From contig NW_014578733.1 of NCBI RefSeq assembly GCF_000485595.1, forward strand, positions 30,399-50,850: a stretch of 20,452 nucleotides of DNA, given 5' to 3'. Shown piece by piece: positions 12,775 through 20,452 of the stretch (positions within the stretch are counted from its first letter, which is position 1; every line of letters starts with the position of its first letter). The notes below the pieces were generated by a model. That model was not told the DNA's origin, ran no database searches, and was given only the letters and a program-made list of their open reading frames with translations. The translations under genes were made by a program, and so were the position numbers. The stretch comes from Priapulus caudatus (lineage: Eukaryota; Priapulida; Priapulimorpha; Priapulimorphida; Priapulidae).

Positions 12775-13583
12775 CCTAGCAGCCGACCAATCAGGGGCCT
12801 CGTAACAACCGAGCAATCATGAGCCTTGTAGCAGCCGGCCAATCAGGGCCCTTGTAGCAGCTGACCAATCAGGGGCTTCCTGGCAGCCAGCCAATCAGGG
12901 GCCTCGTAGCAACCGACCAATCAGGGGCCTCGTAGCAGCAGACCAATCAGGGGCCTTCTAGCAACCAACCAATCAGGGGCCTCTTAGCAATCGACCAATC
13001 AGGAGTCTCGTAGCAGCCGACCAATCAGGGGCTTCCTAGCTACCGACCAATCAGGAGCCTCGTAGCTACCGACCAATCAGGAGCCTCCTAGCAGCCGACC
13101 AATCAGGAGCCTCCTAGCAGCCGACCAATCAGAACCCTCCTAGCAACCGACCAATCAAGGGCTTTGTAGCAGCCGGCCAATCAGGGCCCTCCTAGCAGCC
13201 GACCAATCAGGGGCCTCGTAACAACCGGCCAATCAGCGGCCTCGTAGCAGCCGACCAATCAGTGGCCTGCTAGCAACTGACCAATCAGAGGCCTCCTAGC
13301 AACTGACCAATCAGAAGCCTCGTCGCAACCGACCAATCAGGGGCCTCCTAGCAGCCGACCAATCAGGGCCCTCCTAGCAACCGACCAATCAGGGGCTTCG
13401 TAGCAGCCGGCCAATCAAGGCCCTCCTAGCAGCCGACCAATCAGGGGCCTCGTAAAAACCGGCCAATCAGCGGCCTCGTAGCAGCCGACCAATCAGTGGC
13501 CTGCTAGCAACCAACCAATCAGGAGCCTCATAGCAACCGACCAATCAGGAGCCTCGTAGCAGCCGACCAATCAGGGGCCTCTG
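12775..13583. repeat. 26-bp minisatellite, inverted arm (CCAATCAG units)
   Basis: About 31 units of the same 26-mer in opposite orientation (CCTAGCAGCCGACCAATCAG plus GGGCCT). The switch occurs around 12774, where GGCTGCTAGGA and TCCTAGCAGCC face each other. The longer variant blocks of the forward arm also appear here reversed, for example GGCCTGCTAGCAACTGACCA near 13263 and a similar block near 13498. The inversion therefore postdates the spread of those variants. Confidence 0.95.
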
Positions 13584-13908
13584 CTATTTACATGGCTTGC
13601 AATTGACGACATTAACGGCTAAGCACAACCAATCACTCACCAACTTGTAATCTGGCAATGCTGTGTTAACTCATGCTCGACCGGCTTATATACGGCATTT
13701 CCTGCTAACAGACAGTGAGATGGCAAGGAAGCTAACACCAGCCAATTAACCAGTCTCGTCGCCGTGGCCCAGCCTGCTTGCAATTATTATCAAGGCATTC
13801 ATAATAGTTAACAGCGCCATGTCTACTACCAATGCTTGCCGCACGCACACGCTTACGCTCACTTAGACACACATATATACACTGACGCGCACAGGCACAA
13901 GCACTCCT
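13584..13908. other. Spacer after the inverted minisatellite
   Basis: Single-copy-looking, non-coding DNA without recognised exons or transposon ends. Confidence 0.6.
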
Positions 13909-13953
13909 AAATGTCAAAGGTCAAATGTCAAATGTCATATGTCAAATGTCAAG
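13909..13953. repeat. AAATGTC heptamer array
   Basis: Six or so units of (A)AATGTCA with small variations (AAGGTCA, ATATGTCA). They immediately precede the telomere-like tract. Confidence 0.85.
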
Positions 13954-13966
13954 GCTCCTTCCCTCT

Positions 13967-14022
13967 TACCCCTACCCCTACCCCTACCGCTAACCCTAAC
14001 CCTGACCCTAACCCTGACCCTA
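13967..14022. repeat. Interstitial telomere-like (CCCTAA)n tract
   Basis: About 55 bp of CCCCTA, CCCTAA and CCCTGA hexamers, i.e. the TTAGGG motif on the other strand with variants. The tract is short and degenerate, so it is an internal telomeric sequence rather than a chromosome end. Confidence 0.9.
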
Positions 14023-14156
14023 GCTTAGCGGGTGACTGCCACTTTCCGCTGACCACCTGACCAACGCCACTTGATATAGATATAAAAGTATAATCTTACA
14101 CGTTAATGTGATCAATATACATCAACAGCGCCTGACAGGCATATATATTTGATAGC

Positions 14157-14158
<2 letters not shown>

Positions 14159-14229
<71 letters not shown>
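14159..14229. repeat. (AC)35 microsatellite
   Basis: An uninterrupted AC dinucleotide run of about 70 bp. Its perfection suggests recent expansion or polymorphism. Confidence 0.97.
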
Positions 14230-14230
<1 letters not shown>

Positions 14231-14231
14231 C

Positions 14232-14434
14232 CCAGGGTTCCGCGTGCCTCTGGGTTCCCCATGCATTGAGCTTCCCCAGGGTTCCGCGTGCCTCTAGCTT
14301 CCCCAGGGTTCTCCGTGCCTCTAGCTTCCCCAGGGTTCCCCGTGCCTCTAGCTCCCCTCCAGGGTTCCCCCTGCCTCTAGCTTCCCCAGGGTTCCCCGTG
14401 CCTCTAGCTTCCCCAGGGTTCCCCCTGCCTCTAG
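14232..14434. repeat. 27-bp minisatellite
   Basis: Seven or so units near CTTCCCCAGGGTTCCCCGTG plus CCTCTAG, with variants at the GCG/CCC position and one unit carrying extra bases near 14354. It lies directly after the AC run and is followed by a (TA)-rich stretch at 14468-14521 before exon m. Confidence 0.92.
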
Positions 14435-14529
14435 TGTTCACCCCAGTAGATGAATCTGGAACAGCTGCTATATATAAATATATGCTGAATATATCTATAT
14501 ATATATCTATATATATATATAACACATGA

Positions 14530-14868
<339 letters not shown>

Positions 14869-14966
14869 TAAGCATTGGTCAAGTCTGTAATTTGTATTGG
14901 TACAAGTAATATTGCAGTATGTGCATTATTTTGCCTTTTTTAATATCATATTTAATGGTTCGGAAC

Positions 14967-15616
<650 letters not shown>

Positions 15617-15698
15617 TAGACCTAGAAGATATACCAAATAGATGTCCGCTCACGTGCAATAACCTTGTTGTTTTCTTGCTTTGCTATTTTATTTCATC

Positions 15699-15856
15699 AA
15701 CACGTTTTGTATGATAAAACAATGTGCAATGTGAAATCTTTTGTCTGGGTGAGTAATATCGATTGTCTGTCATGATAGTCGAACACGTTCTGTGTGATCA
15801 GCCAATGTGCAATGTGAAATCTTTTGTCCAGGTGAGTCACATCGAGTGTGTGAGCA
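15699..15856 (+). repeat. 83-bp tandem duplication covering the exon o acceptor
   Basis: AACACGTTTTGTATGATAAA...CAATGTGCAATGTGAAATC at 15699 is repeated as AACACGTTCTGTGTGATCAG...CAATGTGCAATGTGAAATC at 15782. The upstream copy includes a counterpart of the first codons of exon o (GTGAGTAATATCGATTGT). Its acceptor is CTGG instead of CCAG, so it should not be used. Confidence 0.88.
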
Positions 15857-15903
15857 AGGACGAGGCCAAGGACTTTGTGGAAGACGATGCCACGCACAAC
15901 TGA
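15832..15903 (+). CDS. SMC3: SMC3 exon o: last coding exon with stop codon
   Basis: Twenty-three codons and TGA: VSHIECVSKDEAKDFVEDDA followed by THN and stop. SMC3 proteins end with the same VSHI...A.DFVEDD pattern, so the C-terminus is complete. The acceptor is CTTTTGTCCAG ending at 15831. A decayed copy of this acceptor and the first codons lies 83 bp upstream. Confidence 0.95.
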   Translation: MSHIECVSKDEAKDFVEDDATHN

Positions 15904-17450
15904 ACGCGGGGACCGCATGCTGCTTGTAAATATCACCGACATGAACGTGGTCTGCGCTACGTGACTGCATCAAGTCCTGCTTGCCCCACCTGAGCCTCAA
16001 GATTAGCAGTTCTCACACTGGACCTAAGACAGCGACGTGATCCGTATGATACGGAGTGGGAAGTGCCATCGGTTGGCTGGGTATAGGCTCACGGTCTCAA
16101 GCTGACGTGGAGAGCCACGTTCACAGGCGTATTAAGTATTCAGAAAGTCTCTGGCAGGCTTTCAGGCGCCTGCGGTTGTCACGCATTGTCATGACGGGGA
16201 TCCGTCATTACTCATTGTAAACTTTCACTTACGGGCAGGTTGTAAAGAAAAAATCCGTCTGTGAATCAATCGGGCGGTCTTAGCGTAGTCTCATGTTCGA
16301 CGGTGAAATATTCTCTACTATCGTAGTTGTTGGATGTTTTGTAAGTATGTTATTAGTGTTTTGTGAATAATGGTCGTTTTGAAGTAGGATGACAAAGACA
16401 CATTTAGACGTTGGGGACAACAAAAGCTGTCAGATATCTCACTCGATTGTGGTAGGATCCTACATTTGACTGAACTACATTTGGTACTGTCTCGGAGGTT
16501 GTAGTCAATGTTGCATTAATATTGTGCTACAGCCCATTTTCTCTGCTGTTTCTGCTGTGCTAACGGTTCAGAGGGAACTGTTCATTTTTCTAGGCTTGAA
16601 AGATACGTACGTCTTTTGGTAAAGAAAAATACGTATTCTACAAACGTCCCACTGACTCATGTCTATATATGTTGTGAAATATCCGGGGGCAGAATAGGAT
16701 CATAGGATGTATCCCTGAAAGTAACTCGATATACATTTAATTCAGAGATGTAATGATTCATTGATGAAGATCAAGATGCTTACGAACGTAGGTACAACTG
16801 ATAGAGAAAGGGAGGAGATCCTTGTTTTGTTCGTGTATGATTTGTAAACAGCGGTCATGCTGACTTGGTTATATCATCACATACACCGGCTTTGTAATTG
16901 TGTATTAGACATGTTATAATCTAGTTTTATGCAAGATCTAAAACTTCACGCGCGTTATTAGGTGTGCTTAGATATGATATTTGTAGATATTCAACGATTG
17001 GTTGTATCTGTCATTTCGTTTTACATTCTCCATGTAATATGTATTCGTAAGTGTATTTCTGTTCGTATATTGTGAAGATATAAATCACTTTCGCGTTTCA
17101 TGTCACGTTCAGTGGAACACACTTCATATGATTTTCGTGCTTTATCTGTATCGACAATAATCACGAATGAATGTCATAAGCAGCTTACAAAGAGGGAATC
17201 AGTGTCCATGGGCTCTGGTCCACTCTTACCCATGTCCGTGTCATTTCTAGCTTGCATATGTGCATGCGTTTGTACGTGCGTGTAACTGTATGTATATTGA
17301 ATAATTACTTTTGTTGACAGCGGTTCTGTTGTATGCCAACCATGAATTTTTTGGTTTGGTACAGTCTAGAATGTGTTTCCTGTTTGTGTGGACATGTGTT
17401 CTCTGAGGTGTTTAATACTTGAGCGAAATAAAACAATTATTTTATTGAAA
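15904..17450 (+). other. SMC3: SMC3 3' untranslated region (inferred extent)
   Basis: No plausible coding sequence follows the TGA at 15901-15903. The sequence is of mixed composition without long repeats up to an AATAAA at 17427. I take this as the likely 3' UTR; the end is set by the first clear poly(A) signal and could be earlier if a variant signal is used. A short hairpin-forming stretch, GGCAGGCTTTCAGGCGCCTG, lies near 16151. Confidence 0.5.
17427..17432 (+). terminator. Candidate polyadenylation signal AATAAA
   Basis: A canonical AATAAA occurs 1.5 kb after the SMC3 stop, followed by an A/T-rich stretch. It is the first clear canonical signal I found downstream of the stop codon. Transcript ends would be needed to confirm it. 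Confidence 0.45.
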
Positions 17451-17579
17451 AATAATATTATGGCTAGGCGGTTACATCATCTAAGTTTCTCTTACTATTA
17501 CACAGAAATATGCTTACGTCAACATTACATCTCCACAGCATCACGGGCAATCCATTTGCAAAGGAGTTTGATAGTTCGA

Positions 17580-17825
17580 ATATATACACAGTATATTTAT
17601 AGCACATATATACACAGTATGTATAGTACATATATACACAATATATAGCACATAGACAGTAAATATATAGCACATATATATACACAGTATATATATAGCA
17701 CATATATACACAGTATATATATAGCACATATACACAAAATATATATATATAGCACATATATACACAGTATATATATATAGCACATATATACACAGTATCA
17801 CTGACAGTATATATATAGCACAACG
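17580..17825. repeat. TATACACAG/TATAGCACA minisatellite
   Basis: About nine or ten imperfect units near AGCACATATATACACAGTAT with variable (TA)n runs, in the SMC3 downstream flank. Tyr/Ile/Cys-rich frames on the minus strand come from this repeat. Confidence 0.92.
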
Positions 17826-19070
17826 TATTTACTGTGGAATCGACAACGCTCTCTGAAGCAGTCCCCAGTAGTCTAGGAGACATACTTTTAGGTCTCTTCA
17901 GTTGTGTCATAAAGTCACATATATCCTAGTCCTAAGTCTCCTTATTTACATAGGGGTATATATGGGTTTAGGCTGACTTGGTACCAAAGGTTATCATGTA
18001 TCAAATGAAAGCCATGGGTGGTTGGAGTACAAATATAATATTGATATTGTCTAACGGAGAAAAACTTAAAACCAAAAAAATTACATAGATTTATATTTTA
18101 GGTATATTTATCTGTCACGTAGTCTACGCTCGTTGTACTCGATATTGGTTCTCACTGTATGGTATTTGACTACTATTCAGACGAATTTAGCGTGGTTTTT
18201 AACCCACTTGTGTAGTTTCAAATTATTAAAGTAGACTTCGTACCACTATGACGATTCAATTCGGCAATCCGCGCCTGGTTGGAGTGGATTTCATACCATG
18301 ATTTTCACGTGTTATCTCCGGCCCTCGCAACTGTTGATTACTGTCCGATGAATGAAGGTATACTGAGTACAGTACAATATACACGGTGATAAAAAATACG
18401 TTTACATGAGTATTAAAGGACTTGGTAAACAGCACAGTGTAATAATATTTGATCTTGTTATCTACGTGAAGGTAAAGTAGATCCAGTTGAGGCAGCCTGG
18501 AGAATTCAAGAATGCTGTACCCCGGTGTGACTGGTTTTCACATAGCCGCCAACTATCATGCTATTATTGGGAAGATTGATCAGGATAATGGCCAAGAAGG
18601 AAACATCGTGATATCAGACGAGTATGGAAGTAACATTGCTTCAGTCCTGCTGAAGGAAAGGACTTACAATAATGTGTACACGTGCGTGTAAGACTGTCAT
18701 GGAACCCCGCATGAGACGGCTGTGAGAATCTTCTAGAAATTGCATGAAGTAGGAACATAGCGATACCCAAGAGCCTGCAAGTTTAGTCGTTTCTGCAAAA
18801 TATTTCTAGAACTTTACCATTACTTTTCGAGATTCCGTCGAAATTCTAGTACTGCTTAAGTTCTGGAACGTGTATATTGACACGGTCCTCCTGCCGTACG
18901 GTCAAGAGAACATAGAAGGGTGAAGTGTGGACATTACACGTAGCCTTCAAATGTCCTTCAGATGTCCCTCAAATATTTTCCTTTGTTAAACAGCAGTCTT
19001 ACATTTGCATCTTTCATCCACTTGACACTTGAGTTTACAAGATTTGCTTACGGTTTTTCTGACTGGTCTA
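17826..19070. other. Downstream flank without recognised genes
   Basis: Non-coding, A/T-rich. I find no conserved exon on either strand. Short frames (e.g. minus strand 18564-18770) have no recognisable features. Confidence 0.6.
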
Positions 19071-19074
19071 GTAC

Positions 19075-19260
19075 AGGGGCGGCGCCACGGTTTTCAAAGG
19101 GGGGGGGGCCAAATTGAGAGAATGAAGCGACCATGCCGGGGGGCTGAGTTCTTGGGGCGCAAAGCGCACGAACGAGGGAGCCAGGCGACCGAGCGGGGGT
19201 GGGTGTGGGAGGGGGTTCCCCCCCCCCTCACACGGCAGGAAGCTTTTTCAATTTTTGCAC
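19075..19260. repeat. G-rich dispersed repeat-like segment
   Basis: Runs of nine Gs and nine Cs with GGGGCGCAAAGCGCACGAACG between them, giving open frames on both strands. The mix of poly-G, GCGC and poly-C blocks recurs at 20230-20452 and resembles 6135-6560. It is likely a degraded dispersed element; the ends are not defined. Confidence 0.5.
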
Positions 19261-19805
19261 TTAAATGGAGCGATCTGGTGCACATCGAAGGTGAAAATTT
19301 CAAATTTTTAAATGGAAGAAAAACGGAAATAACACCTTTTCAGTACATGTCTATGTACATGTCTACTATAGTGAAGTATATAATTTGAATCAATATGAAT
19401 ACATGTAATAGGAATAAAGAATATGAAATAGTGAATCTTTTTCAGGGCGTACAGAAATTTCCATTTTCTTCAACCTGGTAATAGTCAAAAAATAACATTG
19501 CTGAATGATATTTAAACACTTATAACATCACTCGACTAGCTTTTATCTTTAGTTTATCTTCATGTTGCTGACAACAGTTTTGCCTTTAAAAACCCAAGCT
19601 GCTAGGATATTACATAAAGAATACATCAACTGTTTATTAATTAAAAAGACTTAGAACTAAAGTGCAAACTAAACTAAAAGAATAAAAGAAACTATATAAA
19701 ATATATACATAAAACTAACGCTCATAGGGTCTATGTCCCCCAGGTTACTGCCGGAACGTACCCTGAGTACGGTCCGGTATACCGGCTCTGGGTTATCAGC
19801 GTGCG
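19261..19805. other. Spacer before the nested-end MITE
   Basis: A/T-rich DNA. A short C/G-rich section at 19735-19800 holds the imperfect inverted pair ACCGGA/TCCGGTATACCGG around 19751-19785. No gene is seen. Confidence 0.5.
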
Positions 19806-19808
19806 TTA

Positions 19809-20158
19809 AGGCCACCGCACACCAGACGATTTTTACAAACGATGAAACGATGAAACGATGAAACGATGAAACGATGTAGGTGTGCGGGTTCATTTGTAGA
19901 CGATTTTATTTTTATCGGGTGATCGTTCCAAAATCAAACATGTTTGATTTTGAACCGATTATTTGGACGCGATTTTGTGGTGTGCGCGTGACCTAAATTT
20001 CCACACTCAATTCGCATTGTTCGCTTGATTGTTCGCTTGGACGCATTGTATTTTTTTCTCAGCTCGCATATTCAGGCCGCCGCACACCTACATCGCTTCA
20101 TCGTTTCATCGTTTCATCGTTTCATCGTTTGTAAAAATCGTCTGGTGTGCGGTGGCCT
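19809..20158. mobile_element. MITE with 80-bp nested inverted ends
   Basis: About 350 bp flanked by TTA on both sides (19806-19808, 20159-20161). The ends are inverted for about 80 bp, starting AGGCCACCGCACACCAGACG, running through four or five copies of the 8-mer ACGATGAA and closing with GGTGTGCGG. Each arm is therefore itself bounded by an inverted CCGCACACC/GGTGTGCGG pair. The centre holds the palindrome AAATCAAACATGTTTGATTT. The TTA duplication suggests a PIF/Harbinger-type origin. Confidence 0.9.
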
Positions 20159-20229
20159 TTAGGCTCTGCGTGCTGCGCGTACTTAAGCTGTGCGTACGCG
20201 TGCGTAGTGCAGTATAAGTACAGTGTGTG

Positions 20230-20452
20230 CACAGGCCCGTAGGCAGCTTTATATTGGGGGGTTCGTTTTTCAATGTTTGTAATTTGCTCGGCAGGGGCAT
20301 GTACAGGATTTGTACCAGGGGGGTCTAACCGTAACACAAAGTTACGAGCACGCGAAGGGGGGGTTTGGGGGGTCCTCCCCCAGAAATTTTTTAAAATTAC
20401 ACCCCCTCAGATGCGTTTTCTGCGCGAGCAAGGGGGGGTCCGGACTCCCTGG
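20230..20452. repeat. G-rich dispersed repeat-like segment, runs off the window
   Basis: Repeated poly-G blocks, GGGGGGTTCG, CCAGGGGGGTCTAACCG, CGAAGGGGGGG and GGGGGGTCCTCCCCCAGAAA, with A/T-rich gaps. The composition and layout resemble 19075-19260. It probably continues beyond the window end. Confidence 0.5.

Noticed and set aside
11383-13583. The regular 26-bp repeats considered as a CRISPR array.
   Set aside because: Units are directly head-to-tail without unique spacers, the array inverts midway, and the host is an animal genome.
17464-17910. Minus-strand Tyr/Ile/Cys-rich frames resembling membrane segments.
   Set aside because: Translation of the TATACACAG minisatellite; the apparent hydrophobic pattern is a repeat effect.
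19029-19388. A 119-codon frame containing Arg/Gly-rich sequence.
   Set aside because: It spans a poly-G/poly-C dispersed repeat and is also open on the other strand; no domain is recognised.

Overview
The window is nuclear DNA of an animal, probably an invertebrate. It has short conserved exons with GT-AG introns, one U12-type AT-AC intron, many small terminal-inverted-repeat transposons, long minisatellites and an interstitial (CCCTAA)n tract. The species cannot be named from the sequence. The only gene I can support is SMC3, the cohesin ATPase subunit. Fifteen + strand coding segments (a to o in protein order) cover the distal first coiled coil, the hinge, parts of the return coiled coil and the whole C-terminal ATPase half, about 618 codons of a family protein near 1,200 residues. 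Protein assignments come from my recollection of the vertebrate SMC3 sequence; no search was run.

The main observation is that the SMC3 exons are not in protein order. Along the + strand they read c,d (851-1609), a,b (4750-5891), j,k,l (6870-8321), h,i (~8333-9028), e,f,g (9230-11077), m,n,o (14557-15903). Numbering the blocks by protein order gives 2-1-5-4-3-6. Every segment is on the same strand and occurs once. Exon phases fit perfectly in protein order, including joins between distant blocks (b to c, d to e), and fail at several junctions in genomic order. A stretch of roughly 100 or more residues between g and h is missing, and l and h are only about 12-38 nt apart, too close for an intron. 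A misordered assembly is the simplest explanation; a real rearrangement is the exciting alternative.

Layout: 1-850, intron with a MITE (miniature inverted-repeat transposable element); 851-1609, hinge exons c and d; 1610-4749, intronic or unknown DNA with a MITE placed at the exon d donor; 4750-5891, exons a and b with a second copy of the first MITE 16 nt before exon b; 5892-6869, CpG-rich repeat-like DNA; 6870-9028, coiled-coil and ATPase-proximal exons; 9230-11077, hinge-exit exons with the U12 intron and three MITEs; 11078-14556, a repeat tract with GT-rich DNA, a ~2.2 kb inverted minisatellite of CCAAT-containing 26-mers, telomere-like repeats, (AC)35 and a 27-bp minisatellite; 14557-15903, the Signature, Walker B and C-terminal exons; then the 3' UTR and a repeat-rich, apparently gene-free flank to the end.

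In correct order the exons encode the part of SMC3 that pairs with SMC1 at the hinge and contributes the LSGGQ and Walker B half of its ATP site. The N-terminal Walker A half lies outside the window.
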